A stretch of 64,000 bases of DNA from Candidatus Accumulibacter propinquus (GTDB lineage: Bacteria; Pseudomonadota; Gammaproteobacteria; Burkholderiales; Rhodocyclaceae), in contig JADKBU010000012.1 of assembly GCA_016714935.1 (NCBI GenBank), forward strand, positions 55,532 to 119,531, written 5' to 3'. A model generated the notes under the pieces. That model made no database searches, had not been told where the DNA came from, and saw only the letters and a program-made list of their open reading frames with translations. Below are positions 1 through 8,345 of this stretch, piece after piece. The first letter of the stretch is position 1. Every line of letters begins with the position of its first letter. A program made the position numbers and the translations under genes.

Positions 1-403
1 CCGACGGGCAGTGGTGCTGAAAGGCATCGATGGCGGCGCCGATGTCCGCGGAAACGTCCTCGAAGCTGCGCATCGTGCCGCCACCGTCACCCATGCCGCG
101 ATAGTCGAAGCGCATCACCGGGTAACCTTCGCTTGCCAATCGGCGCGAGAGCAACAGGAACTGCCGGTGGCTGCCGACACGATATTGCGGCCCGCCGACG
201 ACGATCAGGACGCCGCAACTGGACTCCTTTCCGGAGGTCACGGCGGCATCCGCCAATCTGGGGGGATGTTCCCGGCCGGCCTGCGCAGGGTTGGCACTGC
301 CGACGGCAGTGCTTGCGGCGAGCAGGTGGGCGGGCCTGGCAATGATGCCCGGCAACACTTCGCCGGCGCAGGTAAACAGCAGTGCTTCCTCGACGATGTT
401 CAT
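1..403 (-). CDS. Hydrolase 1, exosortase A system-associated (partial, runs off window)
   Basis: This is the N-terminal 134 codons of an alpha/beta-hydrolase; the gene continues beyond position 1. The start is the ATG at 403-401, which overlaps the stop of the upstream hydrolase gene by 4 nt (ATGA), indicating translational coupling. Around residues 66-106 the protein reads VGGPQYRVGSHRQF, then RLASEGYPVMRFDYRGMGDG. This is the pattern of the exosortase-A-associated hydrolase 1 family (TIGR03100-like): an oxyanion-side GG, then the DYRGMGDS-like strand and loop. Family knowledge links these proteins to PEP-CTERM/exosortase and exopolysaccharide loci; no substrate is established. The nucleophile region lies outside the window, so activity cannot be judged. 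Confidence 0.85.
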   Translation of the reverse strand, partial: MNIVEEALLFTCAGEVLPGIIARPAHLLAASTAVGSANPAQAGREHPPRLADAAVTSGKESSCGVLIVVGGPQYRVGSHRQFLLLSRRLASEGYPVMRFDYRGMGDGGGTMRSFEDVSADIGAAIDAFQHHCPS

Positions 404-1221
404 GCCGGGACCGTTTCGGACAACGCCAGGAGACTGCTTTCAAGCAGCGCCGGGCACTCGCTGATTTCGCTGGTCTGCCAGAAAGCCGGACCGTTGACGA
501 CCGTGCTGCGTGCCCGCTGGCCGGCAACCTGCCATTGTGTCAGGCGCGCCAGGGCGGCCGGCGACAGGCTGCCGTCGGGCCTGCCGGAGATCTCTATCCA
601 TTCCACCCGGCCTGAGCGGTGAGGCAGCAGAAGCTCTGCTTTCTCCAGACCGCCGGCGAGCGCCGGTGACAGCAGGTAGCCTGCCACTTCGACCGATTCT
701 CCCTGTCGCAACTGGCCACGCACACGTTCCATCACACCCTTGGTCTCGTTGCCGAGGAGTTCGGCAGCCATCTTCAGTCGCAGGAACTGCTGCAGAAACT
801 GTTTGCCCGCGAGGACCGGCTGCCAGAACAGCAGGTTGACCGGCAGCGCCATGCGGTTGGCGGCTTCATTGGCCAACAGGCAGCCGGTGCGCAGGCCCCA
901 CAGCCACAGCGGCGCGCCGAACCGCCGCTGCAGCCATTGACAGGCAAGCTCGACGTCGGCCAGCCAGATCTCCCAGGTGGCGTCGCCAAAATCGCCGGAA
1001 CTGTCGCCACAACCCATGAGGTCGATCTGCAGCACCGCGTAGCCGGCCGTGGCCAGCGCGCGTGCCTGCAGGGCGGCCATGCGCCGGGATTTGTTGAGTT
1101 CTTCGGCAAAGGGATGGATGTACACCACCGCCCCTTGCAGCTTTACCGGGTCTTCAGGAGCATATAGCAGGGCAAAGCGCTGGCCTGGAGAGGCAGGCAG
1201 GAAAAAGGCTTCGATCGCCAC
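400..1221 (-). CDS. Hydrolase 2, exosortase A system-associated
   Basis: A 273-aa alpha/beta-hydrolase-fold protein. Early in the sequence it has YIHPFAEELNKSRRMAALQARAL, followed by QIDLMGCGDSSGDF. These are hallmarks of the exosortase-A-associated hydrolase 2 family (TIGR03101-like). At the nucleophile elbow (about residues 108-113) the sequence is WGLRTGC rather than GxSxG, so no classical serine nucleophile is visible; I recall the same substitution as common in this family. It lies 14 nt downstream of the acyl carrier protein gene and overlaps hydrolase 1 by 4 nt, forming an ACP-hydrolase2-hydrolase1 operon. A role in handling an acyl or sugar intermediate during exopolysaccharide or PEP-CTERM processing is inference only. 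Confidence 0.85.
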   Translation of the reverse strand: MAIEAFFLPASPGQRFALLYAPEDPVKLQGAVVYIHPFAEELNKSRRMAALQARALATAGYAVLQIDLMGCGDSSGDFGDATWEIWLADVELACQWLQRRFGAPLWLWGLRTGCLLANEAANRMALPVNLLFWQPVLAGKQFLQQFLRLKMAAELLGNETKGVMERVRGQLRQGESVEVAGYLLSPALAGGLEKAELLLPHRSGRVEWIEISGRPDGSLSPAALARLTQWQVAGQRARSTVVNGPAFWQTSEISECPALLESSLLALSETVPA

Positions 1222-1235
1222 CGGGGGAGGGCTGC

Positions 1236-1487
1236 TCAGGCGTCCAGTTTGCCCTGGACGAAGTCGATCAGGCTGCCCAGAGTGGTGAATACCGACCCGT
1301 CGATCTCGTCGTCGTCGACCGTAAATCCGAAGCGCTCTTCAATGGCCGTGATCAGGGCGACCACTGCCATCGAGTCGAGTTCTGGAATGGCGCCAAGCAA
1401 GGGGGTGTCCAATGCAAACCTGCTTGCCCGTCCTTTGAGGCTCAAGACCTCGTCAAGAACCGAAACCACCTCGCTGCTGATATCCAT
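1236..1487 (-). CDS. Acyl carrier protein (exosortase-associated type)
   Basis: An 83-aa acyl carrier protein. The phosphopantetheine attachment serine lies in PELDSMAVVALI (Ser at about residue 39), followed by an acidic helix IEERFGFTVDDDEI typical of ACPs. It is not the fatty-acid-synthesis acpP, because it stands alone upstream of two exosortase-associated hydrolases and has no fab neighbours. It is the first gene of the minus-strand operon, with a TATAAT box 71-76 nt upstream of the ATG. Presumably it carries an acyl group used in the exopolysaccharide/exosortase pathway; the substrate is unknown. Confidence 0.9.
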   Translation of the reverse strand: MDISSEVVSVLDEVLSLKGRASRFALDTPLLGAIPELDSMAVVALITAIEERFGFTVDDDEIDGSVFTTLGSLIDFVQGKLDA

Positions 1488-1557
1488 GTCGACTCCTGGT
1501 GATGGGATTTCCGCGCTGCAGCCTGCCCGACCGGCAGGGCTGAACGATTGAGCGGCG

Positions 1558-1563
1558 ATTATA
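1558..1563 (-). promoter_or_regulatory. Probable -10 element of the ACP-hydrolase operon
   Basis: Minus strand reads GG-TATAAT-CG, a perfect -10 hexamer about 70 nt upstream of the ACP start codon. The region 17 nt further upstream has no good -35 (CGAAGC), which is typical of an activator-dependent promoter and fits the palindrome found at 1586-1601. Confidence 0.6.
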
Positions 1564-1585
1564 CCGAGTCGTGCGACGGCGCTTC

Positions 1586-1601
1586 GTGTGATAGGTCACA
1601 C
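1586..1601. promoter_or_regulatory. CRP/FNR-family-like palindromic operator
   Basis: Perfect inverted repeat GTGTGA-N4-TCACAC. Its centre is about 42 bp upstream of the predicted start point of the minus-strand ACP operon, the class II activator position. The half-sites resemble CRP (TGTGA), but the 4-nt spacer is that of FNR-type sites, so the cognate regulator is uncertain. Confidence 0.5.
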
Positions 1602-1684
1602 CACTACAGTGTCGGCCAACCGTCGGCGACCTCGGCCCGATTGCCGTCGGCGCTGGCCTGGTACACGCGCCAGCGCTCCGATGG

Positions 1685-2572
1685 TCAGGGCTTGCTGTTG
1701 CGGGAGAAGAGCAACAAGCGCGAACGTCCCTGTTCAGCCAGCAGCAGCTCATGGTCGCTGCGGATCAGCACGGACTGCGGCGCATGCAGATGCTCGGCGA
1801 TCACCTGTAGTCGTGCAAAATCCCAGAACAGCAGGCGCCCATCGTTGGTGCGGTCCTCGGTGATCCAGATGCCCTGGGACGTACAGAGCAGAAAACCGGG
1901 TGACTGCAAGCCACCGAACAGCGCCAGCTTGCCGCCCGCACGCGGGCCTTCGCCCGCCTGGTATTGGTACAGCGAGCTGTTGCGCTGCTTTTCGGTGAAG
2001 TAGATACGGCCGTCGGGCATCGCACACAAGCCTTCTCCCTTGTCCAGGCCGCTGAGCAAGATCCGGCTGCTGCCGGTATCGGGATTGAATTCGGTGAGTT
2101 CTCCATTCTTGCGGTCGGCGAGTATCACGATATTGCCGTTGCTCAGCTTCGTGATGCCCTCCGCGTAGTCCGATCTGAACAGCGGGCGTGCCCCGGATGG
2201 TGTCCAGTACATCACCCACATGTTCTGTTCTTCCTGGGCAATGAGCACGCCATCACGCCAGGGCAGCAGTCCTGCGGGCTTGGAGAGTCCGCTCAGCAGG
2301 GTCGTGACCTGCCAGTTGCGGTCGAAACGGACGAGTTCGCCCTTGCCGTGATTGTGTTGGGTCGTTCCCAGCAGTTCACCCGCAGGTGATACCGCCAGAC
2401 TATCGATCATTTCGACGTCGTCGACCAGTACCGCATACTGCCAGCCTGGGGCCGCCGCCACCGGTCGCCAGCGCAGATAGCCCAGCACAGCCATGGCCAG
2501 CACGGCCAACAGGCCGGTGGCCAGCAAACACCAGCGAAAGGCGCGGGCGGCAAGAAGTTCCTTGGCAGTCAT
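1685..2572 (-). CDS. Membrane-anchored beta-propeller (SMP-30/NHL-like) protein
   Basis: A 295-aa protein with one N-terminal membrane segment (about residues 13-33, WCLLATGLLAVLAMAVLG) and a long periplasmic domain. That domain has repeated strand patterns such as SLAVSPAGELLGTT, ITKLSNGNIVILA, LCAMPDGRIYFTE and PQSVLIRSDHELLLAE. These recur about every 45 residues, as in six-bladed SMP-30/gluconolactonase or NHL propellers. No metal-binding catalytic set can be assigned with confidence. It stands alone on the minus strand, with the divergent ACP-operon promoter about 120 nt past its stop codon. Function is unknown; a periplasmic sensor or binding protein is possible. Confidence 0.75.
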   Translation of the reverse strand: MTAKELLAARAFRWCLLATGLLAVLAMAVLGYLRWRPVAAAPGWQYAVLVDDVEMIDSLAVSPAGELLGTTQHNHGKGELVRFDRNWQVTTLLSGLSKPAGLLPWRDGVLIAQEEQNMWVMYWTPSGARPLFRSDYAEGITKLSNGNIVILADRKNGELTEFNPDTGSSRILLSGLDKGEGLCAMPDGRIYFTEKQRNSSLYQYQAGEGPRAGGKLALFGGLQSPGFLLCTSQGIWITEDRTNDGRLLFWDFARLQVIAEHLHAPQSVLIRSDHELLLAEQGRSRLLLFSRNSKP

Positions 2573-2657
2573 GAGTATGGATCGTTGCGTGATCGAGGCC
2601 GCATGGTAACCCGCAAAATGGCCGCGCGCGAAGTCGCCGTCAAACCACCGAGCCGTC

Positions 2658-2990
2658 GTGCCGCAGTATCAGCAGAACCCTTCTGCCAGGCCGGAGAGCC
2701 GGGTGGGACAACGAACGGCCAGGAAGCGGCACGACAGGTCGGAACCGCATGTTGAATACTGGCTGAAGCCCTGCGCCGGCCAGGCTCCTGTCTCAGTTCG
2801 GACAGTGCATCCATTACACTATGGTGATCGCTCCCGCTGGGTCGGCCCGGTGGATCGGGAGCGTCTCGACCAGGTGCTCGACGGCAAGAGCGATCCTGAA
2901 GACCTGCAGACCTTTTACCAGGGCGACGGCGCGGCCAGCAGCCCGGAAGAAACCGACTTGTTCACGCAGCGTCCGAAGCTGGCCGCCTGA
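2658..2990 (+). CDS. Small hypothetical protein upstream of glycerate kinase
   Basis: A 110-codon ORF ending 14 nt before the glycerate kinase start. The C-terminal half (HPLHYGDRSRWVGPVDRERL, then DPEDLQTFYQGDG) looks protein-like, while the arginine-rich N-terminus is less convincing and the true start may be internal. No family is recognised. If real, it is probably co-transcribed with the kinase gene. Confidence 0.35.
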   Translation: MPQYQQNPSARPESRVGQRTARKRHDRSEPHVEYWLKPCAGQAPVSVRTVHPLHYGDRSRWVGPVDRERLDQVLDGKSDPEDLQTFYQGDGAASSPEETDLFTQRPKLAA

Positions 2991-3004
2991 TCAGGAGACG
3001 AACG

Positions 3005-4282
3005 ATGCAGACCCATGAAGCCCGCAGCCTGCTGCGCAAGATGTTCGAGGCGGCGATCGCCGCCGCTCAGCCGGCGCAATGCGTCCCGCAGCACCTGCCG
3101 GAACCACCGCGCGGACGACTGATCGTGATCGGCGCCGGCAAGGCCTCGGCGGCGATGGCCAGGGCCCTGGAGGAGACCTGGTCGGGCGAGCTGTCGGGAG
3201 TGGTGGTGACCCGCTATGGCTATGCCGTTCCCTGCCGGCGTATCGAGATCGTCGAGGCGGCCCACCCGGTACCGGACGCCGCCGGAGTCGCCGCAGCACA
3301 GCGCATCCACGCCCTGGTGCAGGGACTCGACGCCGACGATACCGTGCTGTGCCTGATCTCGGGCGGCGGCTCGTCGCTGCTCGCCCTGCCGCTCGCAGGG
3401 CTGACTCTGGCGGACAAGCAGGATGTAAACCGAGGCCTGCTCAAATCCGGCGCCTCGATCTCGGAGATGAACTGCGTTCGCCGCCACCTCTCGGCGATCA
3501 AGGGCGGGCGCCTGGCCGCGGCCTGCCATCCGGCGCGCGTGCTGAACCTGATGATCTCCGACGTGCCGGGCGACAACCCGATCGACATCGCTTCCGGTCC
3601 GACGGTTGCCGACCCCAGCACCTGTGCCGACGCCCTGGCGATCATCCGCCGCTACGGCATCACCCTACCGCCGGCGGTACTCGACATCCTCGAAAGCGGC
3701 CGCGGCGAGTCGATCAAACCTGGCGACGCACATCTGGCCAGAGTGGAGACGCGCCTGATCGCGACACCCCAGCTGGCGCTCGAAGCCGCCGCCGGGGTGG
3801 CGCGCCAGGCCGGCGTGGCGGCGCACATTCTCGGCGACGCGATAGAAGGCGAGGCACGCGACGTCGGCAAGGTCATGGCCGGGATCGCAATGCAGGTCGC
3901 CGGCCGCGGCCAGCCGTTTACCACGCCCTGCGTCCTGCTCTCCGGCGGGGAAACGACCGTGACGGTGCGCGGCAACGGGCGTGGCGGACGCAACGTCGAG
4001 TTCCTGCTCGCACTCGCTGTCGCGCTGGGCGGCCATCGCGGCATTCACGCCATCGCCGGCGACACCGACGGCGTGGACGGGCAGGAGGAGATCGCGGGCG
4101 CCTGGCTCGCCCCGGACACCCTGGCTCGCGCCTGGGCCAAGGGCATCAGGCCGGTCGCCAGCCTGGACAACAACGACGGCCACGGTTTCTTCGAGGCCCT
4201 GGGCGATTCGGTCATCACCGGCCCGACGCTGACCAACGTCAACGACTTCCGGGCGATCCTGGTTACCAACGAACCTCCCTGA
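3005..4282 (+). CDS. ttuD: Glycerate 2-kinase (MOFRL/TtuD type)
   Basis: A 425-aa protein of the GckA/TtuD class, which phosphorylates D-glycerate at C2 to give 2-phosphoglycerate in the glyoxylate/tartronate-semialdehyde route. Visible signatures are GAGKASAAMARALE near residues 44-57, CLISGGGSSLLALP near 117-130, NCVRRHLSAIKGGRLA and SDVPGDNPIDIASGPT. The C-terminal MOFRL domain shows LLSGGETTVTV, GNGRGGRNVEF, AGDTDGVDG and DNNDGHGFFEAL. Length is normal for the family. The start is an ATG preceded by AGGAGA at good spacing. No other glyoxylate genes are adjacent, and the gene converges on rng. Confidence 0.93.
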   Translation: MQTHEARSLLRKMFEAAIAAAQPAQCVPQHLPEPPRGRLIVIGAGKASAAMARALEETWSGELSGVVVTRYGYAVPCRRIEIVEAAHPVPDAAGVAAAQRIHALVQGLDADDTVLCLISGGGSSLLALPLAGLTLADKQDVNRGLLKSGASISEMNCVRRHLSAIKGGRLAAACHPARVLNLMISDVPGDNPIDIASGPTVADPSTCADALAIIRRYGITLPPAVLDILESGRGESIKPGDAHLARVETRLIATPQLALEAAAGVARQAGVAAHILGDAIEGEARDVGKVMAGIAMQVAGRGQPFTTPCVLLSGGETTVTVRGNGRGGRNVEFLLALAVALGGHRGIHAIAGDTDGVDGQEEIAGAWLAPDTLARAWAKGIRPVASLDNNDGHGFFEALGDSVITGPTLTNVNDFRAILVTNEPP

Positions 4283-4320
4283 TCGGCGTGCCGGAGGTCC
4301 GGCAATTCGCCGGTCACCGA

Positions 4321-5775
4321 CTACATCAGCACGATGTCGTACTGCTCCTGCGAGTAGCTGGGCTCGGCCTGCAGCGAGATCGGTTTGCCGATGAAATCGG
4401 AGAGCATCGCCAGTCCTTGCGACTCCTCGTCGAGAAAGCGATCGATCACTGCCTGGTTGCCGAGCACGCGGTACTCGCGAGCGTTGAACTGACGCGCCTC
4501 GCGCAGGAGTTCGCGCAGGATCTCGTAGCATACCGTGCGCGCCGTCTTGACTTCGCCGCGGCCACCACAGGTCGGACATTCCTCGCACAGCACGTGTGCG
4601 AGCGACTCGCGCGTCCGCTTGCGGGTCATCTCGACCAGGCCCAGCGCGGTGAAGCCGTTGACGGTCAGGCGCGTGTGGTCGCGCGCCAGCGCCTTGTTGA
4701 ATTCGCTGAGAACGGCGCTGCGATGCTCTTCGTTCTCCATGTCGATGAAGTCGATGATGATGATGCCGCCGAGGTTGCGCAGGCGCAGTTGCCGGGCGAT
4801 CGTCTGCGCGGCTTCGAGGTTGGTCTTGAAGATCGTGTCGTCGAAATTGCGTACCCCGACAAAGCCGCCGGTATTGACGTCGATGGTGGTCATCGCCTCG
4901 GTCTGGTCGATGATCAGGTAACCCCCGGACTTGAGATCGACCCGCCGGGCGAGCGCCTTCTGCAGTTCGTCTTCCACCCCATGCAGGTCGAATAGCGGGC
5001 GTTCACCGATATAGTGCTCAAGCAGAGGCGCGACTGTCGGCGTGTATTCGGCGGCGAAGACCGTCAGCCTCTGAAAGTTCTCGCGCGAATCGATGACGAT
5101 GCGGGCGGTCTCGGGATTCACGAAATCGCGCAGCACACGCTGTGCCAACGACAGTTCCTGGTACAGCAGGGACGGTGGTGCGGCGGTGGTCGCCTGCGCC
5201 TGGATGTCGCGCCAGAGTTTGCGCAGGTACTCGATGTCCTTGGCCAACTCGGGTTCGGTGGCGCTCTCGGCCATCGTTCGCACGATGAAGCCGCCGGTTT
5301 CTTCGCCGGGCACCAGCCGACCGAGTTTTTCGCGCAGTGCTTCGCGATCGGACTCCCTCTCGATGCGCTGCGAGATGCCGATGTGTTTGTCCTGGGGCAG
5401 GTAGACCAGCATCCGTCCGGCAATCGAAACCTGCGTGGACAGGCGCGCGCCCTTGCTGCCCATCGGATCCTTGATCACCTGCACGAGGATGCTCTGTCCC
5501 TCGAACAGCAGTCGCTCGATCGGTCGCACCGGCTCGTCGCTGAGGCGTGGTTCGCGGATATCGGCAACATGCAGGAACGCGGTACGGCCCAGGCCGATGT
5601 CGATGAACGCCGATTGCATGCCCGGCAGGATGCGCACGATGCGTCCGATGTAGACATTGCCGACGAAGCCGCGACTGGCGCTGCGTTCGATATGCAGTTC
5701 CTGCACGACGCCCTGGTGCGTGACGGCGACGCGCGTTTCCTGTGGAGTAAAGTTGATCAGGATCTCTTCGGGCAT
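4321..5775 (-). CDS. rng: Ribonuclease G
   Basis: A 484-aa single-strand-specific endoribonuclease that matures 16S rRNA 5' ends and degrades mRNA. It has an N-terminal S1 RNA-binding domain (about residues 36-75, GFVGNVYIGRIVRIL then LGRTAFLHVADI). The DNase-I-like catalytic core carries acidic metal ligands in MTTIDVNTGGFVG (Asp299) and IIIDFIDMENEEHRS (Asp342/345). The Zn-link CPTCGGRG follows. It lacks the long C-terminal scaffold of RNase E, and the length matches E. coli RNase G (489 aa). The start MPEEILINFTPQ is the family N-terminus; codons further upstream in this frame overlap trhP and are not used. It is divergent from trhP. Confidence 0.95.
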   Translation of the reverse strand: MPEEILINFTPQETRVAVTHQGVVQELHIERSASRGFVGNVYIGRIVRILPGMQSAFIDIGLGRTAFLHVADIREPRLSDEPVRPIERLLFEGQSILVQVIKDPMGSKGARLSTQVSIAGRMLVYLPQDKHIGISQRIERESDREALREKLGRLVPGEETGGFIVRTMAESATEPELAKDIEYLRKLWRDIQAQATTAAPPSLLYQELSLAQRVLRDFVNPETARIVIDSRENFQRLTVFAAEYTPTVAPLLEHYIGERPLFDLHGVEDELQKALARRVDLKSGGYLIIDQTEAMTTIDVNTGGFVGVRNFDDTIFKTNLEAAQTIARQLRLRNLGGIIIIDFIDMENEEHRSAVLSEFNKALARDHTRLTVNGFTALGLVEMTRKRTRESLAHVLCEECPTCGGRGEVKTARTVCYEILRELLREARQFNAREYRVLGNQAVIDRFLDEESQGLAMLSDFIGKPISLQAEPSYSQEQYDIVLM

Positions 5776-5859
5776 GGCGGGGCGATCTGGAGAATGAGAG
5801 TAGAATTTCGCTTTACTGCATTCTACCCCGTCACGCCCCTTCCCCGGACTTCTGCCGCC

Positions 5860-7155
5860 TTGACCTGTGCCCCCGAGTTGCTCGCCCCCGCCGGTTCGCT
5901 GGCGATGTTGCGCACGGCTCTGGCGTTCGGTGCCGATGCGGTGTATGCCGGCCAGCCGCGCTACAGCCTGCGCGTGCGCAACAACGACTTCGGCGATCTC
6001 GAACTGCTGGCGCGCGCGGTCGACGAGGTGCATGCCGCCGGCCGCAAGCTCTACGTGGTCAGCAACGTCCTGCCGCACAACCGCAAGGTCCGCAGCTACC
6101 TGAACGACATGGCGCCGGTGGTCGCGCTGCAGCCTGACGCGCTGATCATGGCCGACCCCGGGCTGATCGACCTGGTTCGCGAAACCTGGCCGGAGATGCC
6201 CGTCCATCTGTCGGTGCAGGCCAACACGGTGAACTTTGCCGCGGTGCGTTTCTGGCGCAAGCTGGGCCTGACCCGGATCATCCTGTCACGCGAGCTGTCG
6301 CTGGACGAAGTTGCCGAGATGCGCCAGGAGTGCCCGGACACCGAACTCGAAGTCTTCGTGCACGGCGCGCTGTGCGTCGCCTATTCGGGACGTTGCCTGC
6401 TCTCCGGATACTTCAACCATCGGGACCCGAATCAGGGCACCTGCACCAACTCGTGTCGTTGGGAATACCAGCTGAAGGCGGCAGAGGCGGATGCGAGCGG
6501 CGATGTCCGTGCCGCCGCTCCATCGCCGGGCCGACCCGGCGACGTGTGGCTGCTCGAGGAAAAGGAGCGTCCCGGCGAACTGATGCCCATCGACGAGGAC
6601 GAGCACGGCACCTACATCATGAATTCCAGGGATCTGCGCGCCGTCGAACACGTCCGGCGCCTGACCGAGATCGGTGTCGACTCGCTGAAGATCGAGGGGC
6701 GCACCAAGTCGCCCTACTACGTTGCGCGCACCGCGCAGGTCTATCGGCGCGCCATCGACGATGCGGTCGCCAGGCGTCCGTTCGACCCCGGCCTGCTTGG
6801 AGAACTCGAGGGACTGGCCAATCGCGGCTATACCGACGGTTTCTATCAGCGTCACCATGAACATGAAATGCAGAACTACCTGCGTGGCCATTCCGAATCG
6901 GGGCGCAGCCTCTACGTCGGCGACGTGCTGCAATGGGATGCGCCGCGCCGACGTGCGCTGATCGAGGTGAAGAATCGATTCGCGGTCGGCGATCGCCTCG
7001 AAGTGATCCATCCCTCGGGCAATCGTCGGTTGGCTCTCGCCGCCATGCACAACCTCGACGGCGCTGAAATCCGCGTTGCCCCGGGCAATGGGCATCGGGT
7101 GTGGATTCCCCTGCCGGCAGAATTGCCTGGTGCGATGCTGGCGCGTTTTGTCTGA
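5860..7155 (+). CDS. trhP: Peptidase U32 family tRNA-hydroxylation protein TrhP (YegQ)
   Basis: A 431-aa U32-family protein strongly resembling E. coli TrhP/YegQ, which takes part in 5-hydroxyuridine formation at tRNA position 34. Signatures: PELLAPAGSLAML at the N-terminus, GADAVYAGQPRYSLRVRNN, HLSVQANTVNFAAVRFW, FVHGALCVAYSGRCLLSGYF, and the cysteine pair around GTCTNSCRWEY. Later come ERPGELMPIDEDEHGTYIMN and DSLKIEGRTKSPYYVARTAQ. The chosen TTG start at 5860 places PELLAPAG at residues 4-11, as in homologues. An in-frame ATG at 5794 is the alternative, but it adds a non-conserved extension reaching into the rng promoter region. The next gene follows 14 nt downstream. Confidence 0.93.
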   Translation: MTCAPELLAPAGSLAMLRTALAFGADAVYAGQPRYSLRVRNNDFGDLELLARAVDEVHAAGRKLYVVSNVLPHNRKVRSYLNDMAPVVALQPDALIMADPGLIDLVRETWPEMPVHLSVQANTVNFAAVRFWRKLGLTRIILSRELSLDEVAEMRQECPDTELEVFVHGALCVAYSGRCLLSGYFNHRDPNQGTCTNSCRWEYQLKAAEADASGDVRAAAPSPGRPGDVWLLEEKERPGELMPIDEDEHGTYIMNSRDLRAVEHVRRLTEIGVDSLKIEGRTKSPYYVARTAQVYRRAIDDAVARRPFDPGLLGELEGLANRGYTDGFYQRHHEHEMQNYLRGHSESGRSLYVGDVLQWDAPRRRALIEVKNRFAVGDRLEVIHPSGNRRLALAAMHNLDGAEIRVAPGNGHRVWIPLPAELPGAMLARFV

Positions 7156-7169
7156 GCCGTCGCACGCCG

Positions 7170-8303
7170 ATGCCAGAACCCTCCCCGCGTCCGCACCTCT
7201 TCGTCGATATCTCGGCTCACGGTCTGGGTCATCTGGCACAGGTGGCGCCGGTGCTCAATGCGCTTTCCTGCCGTCTGGAAAATCTGCGGATGACCCTGCG
7301 CAGCGGTCTGCCGACAGCGACGCTGCAAGCGCGCATCAATGCGGAGTTTACCCATCTGGCGGCGAGCAGCGACTTCGGCTACGTGATGCACGATGCGATG
7401 CGCGTCGACCTGGAGGCTACCGCCCGCGCCTACCGCGCCCAGCATGCCGACTGGGATCTCCGGGTGGAGCATGAAGCGCGCCTGCTGGCCGGCCAGGCGC
7501 CGGACCTGCTGCTCAGTGATGTCTCCTACCTGCCGCTGGCCGGTGCGGCGCGCGCCGGCATTCCCGCAGTGGCGATGTGCTCGCTCAACTGGGCCGGTCT
7601 CCTGGGCCACTTCTTCGCCGCCGAGGGTTGGGCGACGGAGATTCGTCGCCAGATGCTGGCCGCCTACAACAGCGCGACTTGTTTCCTGCGACTGACCCCC
7701 GGAATGGCCATGGCCGAGCTGTCAGGGCGCCGAGACATCGGCCTGGTTGCCGCCCTGGGCCAGGACTGCCGCCAGGCGATCCGCGCGCGGTTGCGTTGTG
7801 CTGATGACGAGCGCCTGGTTTTGATCGCCTTTGGCGGCGTCAGCAAGCAACTGCCGCTGGCTGCCTGGCCACGTGTCGCGCGGGTGCGCTGGCTGGTGCC
7901 GCAAGCCTGGCAGCTTGCCCATCCGTGTGCCAGCGATTTCGAGCCGCTGGGCCGATCGTTTACCGACCTCATGTGCTCCGTCGATGCGGTGATTGCCAAA
8001 CCCGGTTACGGCACCTTTGCCGAAGCCGCCTGCAACGGCACACCGGTTCTCTACGTGCGCCGCCAGGACTGGCCGGAACAGCACTGCCTGATAGACTGGC
8101 TGGAAAGGCATGGTCAGTGCCGGGAAATCAGCGAGGTCGAGCTGCTCGATGGCCAGCTGGAGGCCGCTCTGGAAGCCTTGTGGCAGCAGCCGGTGCCGCC
8201 GAGGCCGTTGCCCGTCGGCGCCGCAGAAGCGGCGGAGCTCCTGTTGCCGTGGCTGCGGCGGGCTGGTCACCCGCTTGCCGTGCCCGGCAAGCACTCCCGA
8301 TGA
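7170..8303 (+). CDS. Glycosyltransferase-like protein (GT28/L-arabinokinase N-domain type)
   Basis: A 377-aa GT-B-like protein. The N-terminus HLFVDISAHGLGHLAQVAPVL is the glycine-rich donor-fold start seen in MurG/GT28-like proteins and the N-domain of L-arabinokinases. The C-terminal half contains VDAVIAKPGYGTFAEAACNGTPVLYV, the conserved nucleotide-sugar-binding block (K-PGYGT-EA). A second start further upstream in frame lies inside trhP; the ATG at 7170, 14 nt after the trhP stop, gives the normal N-terminus. It is probably co-transcribed with trhP. The acceptor is unknown; a link to nucleic-acid modification through the neighbour is only a possibility. Confidence 0.75.
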   Translation: MPEPSPRPHLFVDISAHGLGHLAQVAPVLNALSCRLENLRMTLRSGLPTATLQARINAEFTHLAASSDFGYVMHDAMRVDLEATARAYRAQHADWDLRVEHEARLLAGQAPDLLLSDVSYLPLAGAARAGIPAVAMCSLNWAGLLGHFFAAEGWATEIRRQMLAAYNSATCFLRLTPGMAMAELSGRRDIGLVAALGQDCRQAIRARLRCADDERLVLIAFGGVSKQLPLAAWPRVARVRWLVPQAWQLAHPCASDFEPLGRSFTDLMCSVDAVIAKPGYGTFAEAACNGTPVLYVRRQDWPEQHCLIDWLERHGQCREISEVELLDGQLEAALEALWQQPVPPRPLPVGAAEAAELLLPWLRRAGHPLAVPGKHSR

Positions 8304-8345
8304 TCTCGAAGGGGTCTTGCCGTCAGCACGGTAGCGGGGGGGGGG

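Noticed and set aside
3079..4995. A 638-codon plus-strand open frame overlapping glycerate kinase and rng
   Set aside because: Arg/Gly/Ala-rich translation, opposite or out of frame with two well-supported genes; a GC-rich shadow.
5776..6207. N-terminal extension of RNase G by 144 codons
   Set aside because: Lies antisense to trhP and is not conserved; homologues start at MPEEILINF-like sequence.
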